From contig JAFUJY010000050.1 of the NCBI GenBank assembly GCA_017467985.1, positions 1-5,270 of the forward strand: DNA of 5,270 nucleotides, written 5' to 3'. The notes under the pieces are model-generated. The model did no database searches and was not told the origin of the DNA. It saw only the letters and a program-made list of their open reading frames with translations. This DNA is from Bacillota bacterium. GTDB lineage: Bacteria; Bacillota; Clostridia; Lachnospirales; Bianqueaceae. The position numbers and the translations under genes were made by a program. Positions within the stretch are counted from its first letter, which is position 1. Every line of letters starts with the position of its first letter. Positions 1 to 5,031 of the stretch are shown piece after piece.

Positions 1-503
1 CAACGGGACAAAATGGTGGGCAGGAGCTTGTGGGGCTCGGTGGTTGCCAAAATGAAAATTACGTGGGCCGGCGGCTCTTCCAAAGTCTTCAGCAGAGCAT
101 TAAAGGCCTGGGTGGAGAGCATATGCACCTCGTCGATAATGTACACTTTGTACTTACCACGGGAAGGGGCGTAACGAACCTCATCCCGCAGATTACGGAT
201 ATCATCAACACCGTTGTTGGAGGCGGCGTCGATTTCCATAATATTAAAATCGTTCTCACCCTCACGGCATAGTTCACACTCATTACAGGGGTCACCATCC
301 ACCGGATGCAGACAGTTCACCGCGCGTGCAAAGATCTTGGCTGTGGAAGTCTTACCGGTACCCCGCGTTCCACAGAATAAATAGGCATGACCGATATGTC
401 CACTCTTGATTTGATTTTTTAATGCAGTCATGATAGCGTCCTGTCCGATGACTTCAGAAAAAGTACGTGGCCGCCACTTACGATACAATGCAAGATATGC
501 CAT
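1..503 (-). CDS. dnaX: DNA polymerase III subunit gamma/tau, N-terminal part (cut by left edge)
   Basis: This is the ATPase subunit of the DNA polymerase III clamp loader, which opens and loads the sliding clamp and ties the polymerase cores together at the fork. The 167 residues visible start MAYLALYRKWRP, the classic DnaX opening. They contain the Walker A motif GTRGTGKTS (residues 45-53), the zinc-binding cysteines C64, C73, C76 and C79, the Walker B segment IIDEVHML (about 122-129) and the LATTEPHK...ILSR segment leading into the usual SRC sensor. All key residues are present. The start is fixed by AAGGAGG (plus 511-517) with a 7-nt gap to the ATG at 503-501. The C-terminal part, which separates gamma from tau, is off the window. 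The gene lies directly downstream of the SRP RNA on the same strand, as in Bacillus subtilis. No convincing separate promoter is visible in the 41-nt gap after the SRP terminator, so read-through may contribute to expression. Identification is near certain. Confidence 0.97.
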   Translation of the reverse strand, partial: MAYLALYRKWRPRTFSEVIGQDAIMTALKNQIKSGHIGHAYLFCGTRGTGKTSTAKIFARAVNCLHPVDGDPCNECELCREGENDFNIMEIDAASNNGVDDIRNLRDEVRYAPSRGKYKVYIIDEVHMLSTQAFNALLKTLEEPPAHVIFILATTEPHKLLPTILSR

Positions 504-544
504 AATCGATCCTCCTTAAATAATGACCTTTTGACCCTAGTATC

Positions 545-575
545 AAAAAAACATCTGATCGTGAGTGATCAGATG
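545..575 (-). terminator. Rho-independent terminator of the SRP RNA gene
   Basis: Read on the minus strand, a perfect 9-bp stem (CATCTGATC on the plus strand at 552-560, pairing with GATCAGATG at 567-575) with a 6-nt loop is followed by seven consecutive T residues (plus A545-A551). It starts 18 nt beyond the predicted 3' end of the SRP RNA, so the primary transcript probably needs 3' trimming. It would partly insulate dnaX from the strong SRP promoter. Confidence 0.85.
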
Positions 576-593
576 CTGACTATTCTTATTAAA

Positions 594-861
594 CTCCGTG
601 CATCCATCTTCGATACGCACCCACAAGCGTTACACGAGCAGCCAGCTCGGGCCAGGCAACCTCGCGGCACATAGAAGGACTTCCTTAGTGCTGCTTCCTT
701 CCGGACCTGACACGGTTCGAAAGATTCTATTGCGCAAGACCCAACCGTCAACACCGCATACACTCGCGGCAGACCTCACAGATACGAACCTAGGATGGAT
801 ATCACCCCTGCTGTAGCGGATTGCAGGTACAGGGCACCGCTATCTCCCCGGCTGCACGAAG
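594..861 (-). ncRNA. ffs: Signal recognition particle RNA, large Gram-positive type
   Basis: This is the RNA core of the signal recognition particle, which binds Ffh (SRP54) and directs nascent membrane and secreted proteins to FtsY at the membrane. It is about 268 nt, matching the large Bacillus scRNA rather than the short 4.5S form. Minus-strand landmarks are the Alu-domain segment GGTGCCCTGTACCTGCAATC, the segment GTGTTGACGGTTGGGTC, and the apical Ffh-binding hairpin GTCAGGTCC-GGAA-GGAAGC with its GGAA tetraloop (around plus 693-711). The ends were set by pairing: the 5' CTTCGTGCA (plus 861-853) pairs over nine positions with the 3' TGCACGGAG (plus 602-594), including one G-U pair. The 5' end agrees with the transcription start expected from the promoter. 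Short open frames inside this region are not genes. The ends may be off by a few bases. Confidence 0.96.
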
Positions 862-868
862 CTATTAT

Positions 869-897
869 ATTATACCCTAACGAAACTATAAAGTCAA
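869..897 (-). promoter_or_regulatory. Sigma-A promoter of the SRP RNA gene
   Basis: On the minus strand, TTGACT (plus 897-892) and TATAAT (plus 874-869) are separated by exactly 17 bp. This is one mismatch from the full vegetative consensus and suits a strongly expressed stable RNA. Transcription is expected to begin about 7 nt downstream, near plus 862-861, which is where the closing helix of the SRP RNA begins. Confidence 0.9.
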
Positions 898-903
898 GCA
901 AAT

Positions 904-943
904 GTTTACAAGTTTACATGTTTACATGTTTACATATTTACAA
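904..943. repeat. Five tandem copies of an 8-bp unit (GTTTACAT)
   Basis: On the plus strand the unit GTTTACA plus one base occurs at 904, 912, 920 and 928, with a fifth degenerate copy (ATTTACAA) at 936. The 8-bp period is exact, and the two middle units are identical. The array begins 6 bp upstream of the -35 box of the SRP RNA promoter and its far end covers the TAA stop codon of bofA. Its role is unknown. It could be a slipped-strand microsatellite, an upstream activating or operator array, or an AT-rich promoter enhancer. Confidence 0.85.
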
Positions 944-1195
944 TAAAAATCCGATTCCCATCAACAGTACCATCCCCGGAAGCCCAAGGAGTGCGCTGAT
1001 TAAGATACTCCAGAAGTTAATTCCCACAGGAAATTGCGGGAAGAAGTGATATGTAATCGTCAGTGCCAGAATACCAAACAGACCGTTCAGTAATAATTTA
1101 AGTGCAATGCAAAATGCTTTTGGAGAGATAATCGCGACGACGGAAAGGGACAAGAGAATAATTCCGATTAAAATCAGGAGTTGAGTGCTGGTCAT
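938..1195 (-). CDS. bofA: BofA-family sporulation membrane protein (pro-sigma-K processing inhibitor)
   Basis: BofA is a small integral membrane protein. In B. subtilis it works with SpoIVFA to hold the intramembrane protease SpoIVFB inactive in the outer forespore membrane until pro-sigma-K processing is needed. The 85-residue product is almost entirely hydrophobic: a first membrane segment at about 5-23, a second at about 28-48, and the family-type C-terminal segment with VGIN (57-60) and LGLPG (70-74). Length and layout fit the family, which is usually near 87 residues. I chose the ATG at 1195-1193 because AAGGA (plus 1208-1204) sits 8 nt upstream of it. The in-frame ATG at 1204 would add three residues (MTS) but has its Shine-Dalgarno abutting the codon. 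A sigma-E-like promoter lies upstream. In B. subtilis bofA is downstream of recR, whereas here it precedes the SRP RNA and dnaX. Some Clostridia carry BofA relatives without the full SpoIVF complex, so the exact role is less sure than the family. Confidence 0.85.
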   Translation of the reverse strand: MTSTQLLILIGIILLSLSVVAIISPKAFCIALKLLLNGLFGILALTITYHFFPQFPVGINFWSILISALLGLPGMVLLMGIGFLL

Positions 1196-1220
1196 GGACG
1201 TCATCCTTGCAGTTTTTTAC

Positions 1221-1249
1221 AGTATATGCTTAGAAATATTAGAAAATGC
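1221..1249 (-). promoter_or_regulatory. Candidate sigma-E (sporulation) promoter of bofA
   Basis: On the minus strand, GCATTTT (plus 1249-1243) and CATATACT (plus 1228-1221) are separated by 14 bp. Compared with the B. subtilis mother-cell sigma-E consensus (about KMATATT, 14-15 bp, CATACAMT) this is 6 of 7 and 7 of 8 positions. The predicted start near plus 1213 gives a short leader just long enough to include the AAGGA of bofA. No better vegetative promoter was seen for this gene. B. subtilis bofA is known to be sigma-E controlled. The match was made by eye in AT-rich DNA. Confidence 0.5.
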
Positions 1250-1278
1250 TTGCAATATACCCCGAGGGGGTATATAAT
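1250..1278 (+). promoter_or_regulatory. Promoter of the csoR-copA operon
   Basis: TTGCAA (1250-1255) and a perfect TATAAT (1273-1278) are separated by 17 bp. The start of transcription should lie near 1285, giving a leader of about 20 nt that contains the csoR ribosome binding site. The spacer is filled by the CsoR-type palindrome. This is the classic layout for repression by blocking RNA polymerase. Confidence 0.8.
1255..1275. promoter_or_regulatory. CsoR operator (copper-responsive)
   Basis: This is a perfect inverted repeat with 9-bp arms ATATACCCC and GGGGTATAT around a central GAG. The TACCCC...GGGGTA core is the signature of CsoR operators in front of csoR/copZA operons in Firmicutes. 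It spans from the last base of the -35 box into the first three bases of the -10 box, so bound apo-CsoR would exclude RNA polymerase and Cu(I) binding would release it. The encoded CsoR begins 29 nt downstream, which implies autoregulation. Confidence 0.85.
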
Positions 1279-1303
1279 AGAGGTAAGAAAGGATGGTGAT
1301 CTC

Positions 1304-1597
1304 ATGCCAGAGTGTTGTCATAAGACCAAGGAACGGCCGGAGGAGGAGTACAAGGATTTGATCCATCGGCTGAATCGTATTGAGGGACAGATCCGGGGGA
1401 TCCGAAATATGGTGGAAAGGGACGCTTATTGTCCGGAAATTTTGACTCAGGTGGCTGCGGCTAATGCGGCATTAAATAGTTTTAATAAGGTACTTCTGGC
1501 CAATCATATCAAGACTTGCGTAGCCCAGGATATTCGGGATGGTAAGGATGAAACCATTGAAGAGCTGGTTGCAACCATGCAGAAGTTAATGAAGTAA
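1304..1597 (+). CDS. csoR: Copper-sensing transcriptional repressor CsoR
   Basis: CsoR is an all-helical homotetrameric repressor of the CsoR/RcnR (DUF156) family. It leaves its operator when Cu(I) binds and so switches on copper export. The 97-residue product carries the family's metal ligands C43, H68 and C72, with the same spacing as Cys36-His61-Cys65 of Mycobacterium tuberculosis CsoR. Y42 precedes the first ligand. The helix-1 segment HRLNRIEGQIRGI (21-33) is typical of the family. An extra C4-C5-H6 cluster sits at the N-terminus and could also bind metal. The ATG at 1304 was chosen because MPECC begins the conserved protein and AAAGGATGGTGAT (1288-1300) gives a ribosome site; an earlier in-frame ATG at 1181 would read through the promoter and operator and is rejected. 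It is followed after 16 nt by copA. CsrR/CstR-type sulfur sensors of the family lack the histidine, so a copper sensor is the best call. Confidence 0.95.
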   Translation: MPECCHKTKERPEEEYKDLIHRLNRIEGQIRGIRNMVERDAYCPEILTQVAAANAALNSFNKVLLANHIKTCVAQDIRDGKDETIEELVATMQKLMK

Positions 1598-1600
1598 AGA

Positions 1601-1606
1601 AGGAGG
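1601..1606 (+). promoter_or_regulatory. Ribosome binding site that decides the copA start
   Basis: AGGAGG lies only 1 nt before the first possible ATG (1608) but exactly 7 nt before the second in-frame ATG (1614). Spacing therefore favours initiation at 1614, giving a protein beginning MDQYNVTGMTC rather than MTMDQ. Confidence 0.75.
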
Positions 1607-1613
1607 AATGACA

Positions 1614-4076
1614 ATGGATCAATATAATGTGACGGGGATGACCTGTGCGGCTTGCAGTGCCCGGGTGGAAAAGGCTGTGTCCAAGGTGCCGGGAGTCACT
1701 TCTTGCTCAGTCAGTCTGCTGACCAATTCCATGGGCGTGGAAGGTACTGCTTCTGAAAGTGCAATTATTGCAGCGGTAACAGATGCGGGCTATGGTGCAT
1801 CTAAGAAGGGAGCCGAAAAAACGGCTCCGTCCCAAGAGGATCCTCTTCAGGACAGGGAGACTCCAGTTTTGAAAAAACGTTTATTCGCTTCGCTGGGCTT
1901 TTTGATTGTACTCATGTATTTTTCCATGGGACACATGATGTGGGGCTGGCCAGTCCCCGCATTTTTTGAGAATAATCCCTTTGCCCAAGGTCTGCTGCAG
2001 CTGATATTGACGGGAATCGTGATGGTAATCAATCAGAAGTTCTTTATCAGCGGGTTTAAGAGTTTGTGGCGCCGCTCACCCAATATGGATACACTGGTGG
2101 CATTGGGGGCTGGTGCGTCTTTTGTGTACAGTGCCTATGCGCTGTTTGCCATGACCGGAGACATGGAGCATGCTATGCACTATATGCATGAGTTTTATTT
2201 TGAATCTGCGGCCATGATTTTGACCCTTATCACCGTGGGCAAAATGCTGGAAGCACGCTCTAAGGGCAAGACCACCGATGCATTGAAGAGTCTGATGAAG
2301 CTTTCGCCCAAGACGGCGGTAATTATACGAGAGGGTTCTGAAGTGGAAGTACCCATTGAACAAGTCAAGAAAGGGGACGTGTTTGTGGTCCGTCCCGGTG
2401 AGAATATTCCGGTGGATGGTGTAATTATCGAGGGACACAGTGCTATCAACGAATCGGCGCTGACAGGCGAAAGTATTCCGGTGGATAAAAAGGCGGGGGA
2501 TCTGGTATCTGCCGCCACCACCAATCAGTCCGGTTTCTTGAAATGCGAAGCTACCCGTGTTGGAGAGGACACCACACTGTCCCAGATTATCCAGATGGTC
2601 AGCGATGCGGCAGCGACAAAAGCGCCCATCGCAAAAGTAGCAGATAAAGTCTCCGGTATCTTTGTTCCTGTAGTAATTGCCATTGCGGCTGTTACGATTC
2701 TGGTGTGGCTGTTGGTGGGTGAGACGGTTGGTTTTGCTCTGGCGCGGGGGATTTCTGTGCTGGTTATCAGTTGTCCCTGTGCGCTGGGTCTGGCCACACC
2801 GGTAGCCATTATGGTGGGCAGCGGCATGGGCGCCAAGAATGGAATTTTGTTTAAAACCGCCGCTTCCTTAGAAGCGGCAGGCAAGACGCAGATTGTAGTT
2901 CTGGATAAAACAGGCACCATTACCAGCGGTGAACCGAAAGTGACGGATATCCTACCTGCAGAAGGGGTAAGCGAGGAAGAGTTGGTTTCCTTGGCCTATG
3001 CACTGGAACAAAAGAGTGAGCATCCCCTGGCCCGGGCCATTATAAAGTATGCCAAAGGTCAAGTCGCTGCAGAAGTGACAGAATTTCAGGCCATGCCCGG
3101 CAATGGTTTGCAGGCCATGCTGGGGAAGGATGTGCTGAAAGGCGGTAATGCAGCCTTTATCGGTTCTAATATAATGGAAGAAACCGCAGCTAAACTGGCA
3201 CAGCAAGGTAAGACACCACTGTTTTTCAGCCGGAATGATCAGCTGTTGGGCATCATTGCGGTGGCTGATGTGATTAAAGAAGATAGTCCCCAAGCTGTAA
3301 AAGAACTGCAGAATATGGGCAATCGGGTGGTGATGCTCACTGGTGATAATGAGCGTACAGCCAAGGCCATCGGCGCCCAAGCGGGTGTGGATGAGGTAAT
3401 CGCAGGCGTTCTGCCAGATGGCAAAGAAAGTGTGATCCGCTCTCTGAAGCGCAAGGGCAAGGTTGCCATGGTGGGAGATGGTATCAATGATGCACCAGCA
3501 CTGACCCGGGCAGATATCGGTATTGCCATTGGTGCAGGGACGGATATCGCAATCGACGCAGCCGACATCGTCTTGATGAAGAGCCGCCTGAGTGATGTGC
3601 CTGCGGCTATTCGCTTGAGCCGGGCCACTCTCAAAAACATTCATGAGAATCTGTTCTGGGCCTTTTTCTATAATATAATCGGAATCCCGTTGGCCGCGGG
3701 TGTATGGATTCCGATTTTCGGCTGGCAGCTGAACCCCATGTTCGGCGCTGCGGCCATGAGTTTATCCAGCTTCTGCGTGGTGACCAACGCACTGCGGCTG
3801 AACCTGTTTAAGCTGCGGGATCCCAGAAAAGATAAAAAAATCAAACAGAAAATGGAGGAAAAAGTCATGACCAAAACCATGAAGATCGAAGGCATGATGT
3901 GCATGCACTGTGAAGCCAGAGTGAAGAAAGTGCTGGAGGCCCTGCCGGAAGTTGCAGAAGCCGTAGTCAGCCACACCGCCGGAACCGCTGTGGTTACCCT
4001 GAACAGCGCCCTGGCCGATGATGTACTGAAAAAGACCGTGGAAGATCAGGACTATAAAGTTCTGGGAATCGAGTAA
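1614..4076 (+). CDS. copA: Cu(+)-exporting P1B-1-type ATPase CopA with N- and C-terminal HMA domains
   Basis: CopA is a membrane pump that uses ATP to expel Cu(+) from the cytoplasm. The 820-residue product starts with an HMA domain (about 3-65) with GMTCAAC, ligands C11 and C14. Two amphipathic or membrane helices come first, and a Met/His-rich external loop lies at about 180-192. The actuator TGE is at 284-286, the membrane metal site CPC at 387-389, the phosphorylated D431 in DKTGT, the P1B-type HP at 470-471 and GDGINDAP from 621. YN at 686-687 in helix 7 and MSLSS at 715-719 in helix 8 mark the Cu(+)/Ag(+) subgroup. All catalytic residues are present, so it should be active. After helix 8 a Lys-rich linker (about 733-751) leads to a second HMA domain (752-820; MMCMHC, ligands C763 and C766) resembling the free chaperone CopZ. 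The gene is co-transcribed with csoR. Silver may also be a substrate. Confidence 0.96.
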   Translation: MDQYNVTGMTCAACSARVEKAVSKVPGVTSCSVSLLTNSMGVEGTASESAIIAAVTDAGYGASKKGAEKTAPSQEDPLQDRETPVLKKRLFASLGFLIVLMYFSMGHMMWGWPVPAFFENNPFAQGLLQLILTGIVMVINQKFFISGFKSLWRRSPNMDTLVALGAGASFVYSAYALFAMTGDMEHAMHYMHEFYFESAAMILTLITVGKMLEARSKGKTTDALKSLMKLSPKTAVIIREGSEVEVPIEQVKKGDVFVVRPGENIPVDGVIIEGHSAINESALTGESIPVDKKAGDLVSAATTNQSGFLKCEATRVGEDTTLSQIIQMVSDAAATKAPIAKVADKVSGIFVPVVIAIAAVTILVWLLVGETVGFALARGISVLVISCPCALGLATPVAIMVGSGMGAKNGILFKTAASLEAAGKTQIVVLDKTGTITSGEPKVTDILPAEGVSEEELVSLAYALEQKSEHPLARAIIKYAKGQVAAEVTEFQAMPGNGLQAMLGKDVLKGGNAAFIGSNIMEETAAKLAQQGKTPLFFSRNDQLLGIIAVADVIKEDSPQAVKELQNMGNRVVMLTGDNERTAKAIGAQAGVDEVIAGVLPDGKESVIRSLKRKGKVAMVGDGINDAPALTRADIGIAIGAGTDIAIDAADIVLMKSRLSDVPAAIRLSRATLKNIHENLFWAFFYNIIGIPLAAGVWIPIFGWQLNPMFGAAAMSLSSFCVVTNALRLNLFKLRDPRKDKKIKQKMEEKVMTKTMKIEGMMCMHCEARVKKVLEALPEVAEAVVSHTAGTAVVTLNSALADDVLKKTVEDQDYKVLGIE
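3867..4076 (+). other. CopZ-like C-terminal domain of CopA with its own candidate translation start
   Basis: Inside copA, and in the same frame, an ATG at 3867 is preceded by GGAGG (3854-3858) with an 8-nt gap. Translation from it would give a 69-residue protein, MTKTMKIEGM onward, made only of the HMA fold with CMHC (C12 and C15). That is the length of free-standing CopZ copper chaperones in Bacillus and Enterococcus. CopZ binds Cu(+) in the cytoplasm and hands it to CopA and CsoR, and no separate copZ is seen in this operon. A +1-frame TGA overlaps the ATG (ATGA at 3867-3870), and an A7 run lies at 3834-3840. Internal initiation is inference; the domain itself is certain. Gene prediction would normally report only the fusion. 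Confidence 0.45.
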
Positions 4077-4081
4077 GGCGC

Positions 4082-4156
4082 AGAACGCTCCGCTGTTATG
4101 GCACCCTTTCCAGCGGAAGGGAAAGGACCATAACGGCGGAGCGTTCTTGATTTGAC
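4082..4156 (+). terminator. Long-stem hairpin after copA, probable terminator
   Basis: A 20-bp stem (4082-4101 with 4128-4147; one G-T pair, otherwise perfect) starts 5 nt after the copA stop. A second 7-bp stem inside its loop is formed by CCTTTCC and GGAAAGG. The following stretch TTCTTGATTT is only a weak T-tract, so termination may be imperfect, or the element may mainly protect the mRNA 3' end. It separates the copper operon from the next transcription unit. Confidence 0.65.
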
Positions 4157-4194
4157 TAAAGATAGAATTAGTTACTTTTATTTTCCATAAACTC

Positions 4195-4239
4195 TTGCAT
4201 TTCCTAAATGATTTAGTTAAAATATAAATGTCTTAACTA
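4195..4239 (+). promoter_or_regulatory. Candidate promoter with overlapping inverted repeat upstream of the lipoprotein gene
   Basis: TTGCAT (4195-4200) and TAAAAT (4218-4223) are 17 bp apart; the -10 box is good and the -35 box is weak. The inverted repeat TAGTTAA (4214-4220) and TTAACTA (4233-4239), with a 12-bp gap, overlaps the -10 box and the expected start near 4230, so it could be an operator. The rest of the gap from the copA hairpin to 4268 is AT-rich with nothing else recognised except the AGGAGG ribosome site at 4255-4260. Confidence 0.35.
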
Positions 4240-4268
4240 TAAGTATACTGCATCAGGAGGTAGTAAGA

Positions 4269-5009
4269 ATGAAAAAGATGATGGTTATGCTGTTGATTTG
4301 TCTGATGTCTGTGCAGTTGTTTAGTGGATGTGCACAGCAGGTGACAGAGGCATGGTCAGCGGATGGTGCCAGTCATTGGCACGAGGCTGAAAATGGCGAA
4401 AAAGTCGGAGAAGAGGCCCATAGTTTGGACGAGAATGGGATCTGTTCTGTTTGTGCTGGTGAAATTGTGAAATTTGATGATGGTTCTGCTTTTGTGACGT
4501 TTTATAATGAAAAGGGTGATTTTGTTTCATGGGCGGAGTATGATTCAAATGGTGAGCAGGTTTTTGTGCAGACTTCTGAGTATGAATATGACGAGATGGG
4601 GAATATGGTTGCCTCAAAAACTTATATGGATGGAAGCCTGATGGAGGAGTGTACATATCATTTTACAGGGGATGAAGAAGACTATCCTACAATGGCTACG
4701 GGCATGTTTTATAATGAGGATGGCACCAAGGAGTACTGGGAGTATGACGATCGCGGGGACGTGGCCAGCATTACATATTATGATGGGGATGGCAGTGTGT
4801 CCTATGTAGAAACCTATGAAACCAAGTATGATGAGAATGATAATTATATGGGTGAAAAGATTTCTACGGACGGTGCGTTAAGTTATGAAAGCTTTTATGA
4901 ATTTGATGAAGATGGACTGTTTTATATGTATAAGGAGATCTACTACAACGAGGACGGAACGATCGACAATGAGATTGTATATGATGCAGAAGGGAATGTG
5001 ATCGAATAA
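4269..5009 (+). CDS. Putative lipoprotein with YD-type repeats, function unknown
   Basis: I do not recognise a named family for this 246-residue protein. Residues 1-20 form a lipoprotein signal peptide ending in the lipobox LFSGC, so cleavage before C21 and membrane anchoring on the outer face are expected. Residues 36-62 hold H36, H38, H51 and a C59-x-x-C62 pair in the pattern HWHE...GEKVGEEAH...GICSVC. This resembles the H/C-rich modules of Gram-positive surface proteins with the first cysteine pair lost, and it may bind metal. The remainder is strongly acidic and rich in Tyr, Asp and Gly. It contains repeated YD-x-x-G units and three near-identical motifs, FYNEKG (78-83), FYNEDG (147-152) and YYNEDG (225-230), suggesting a beta-strand repeat fold like YD/RHS or MORN-like repeats. 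The start is supported by AGGAGG at 4255-4260 with an 8-nt gap. A 5'-nucleotidase gene follows after 22 nt, probably in the same operon. Coding is very likely; function is open. Confidence 0.85.
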   Translation: MKKMMVMLLICLMSVQLFSGCAQQVTEAWSADGASHWHEAENGEKVGEEAHSLDENGICSVCAGEIVKFDDGSAFVTFYNEKGDFVSWAEYDSNGEQVFVQTSEYEYDEMGNMVASKTYMDGSLMEECTYHFTGDEEDYPTMATGMFYNEDGTKEYWEYDDRGDVASITYYDGDGSVSYVETYETKYDENDNYMGEKISTDGALSYESFYEFDEDGLFYMYKEIYYNEDGTIDNEIVYDAEGNVIE

Positions 5010-5031
5010 TCAAAAAAAGGAGATGTCACGT

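Noticed and set aside
30..272. 80-residue open frame on the plus strand (and a 69-residue one at 89-298 on the minus strand)
   Set aside because: Both overlap dnaX. The plus frame is antisense to it, the minus frame is a different frame, and neither has a ribosome site.
518..546. Possible dnaX promoter TTGATA, 17 bp, TTATTT (minus strand) with a nearby direct repeat of GGTCA at an 8-bp period
   Set aside because: The -10 box is poor, the -35 box sits in the T-tract of the SRP terminator, and the short GGTCA repeat may be chance.
598..816. Short open frames on both strands in 569-816
   Set aside because: They lie inside the SRP RNA gene, whose conserved hairpins explain the sequence; no ribosome site or protein family is seen.
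1181..1303. N-terminal extension of csoR from the ATG at 1181
   Set aside because: It would translate through the CsoR operator and promoter and has no ribosome site; the conserved protein begins at 1304.
2952..3644. 230-residue open frame antisense to copA, and other antisense frames within 1847-3976
   Set aside because: These are mirror frames of the strongly coding copA sequence; their composition is unlike a real protein and there are no start signals.
4244..4249. TATACT as -10 box of the lipoprotein gene
   Set aside because: The transcript would start inside the AGGAGG ribosome site and no -35 box is found 16-18 bp upstream.
4321..4656. 111-residue minus-strand frame opposite the lipoprotein gene
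   Set aside because: It is rich in His, Pro and Gln as expected from the reverse complement of Asp/Glu/Tyr-rich coding sequence; no ribosome site.
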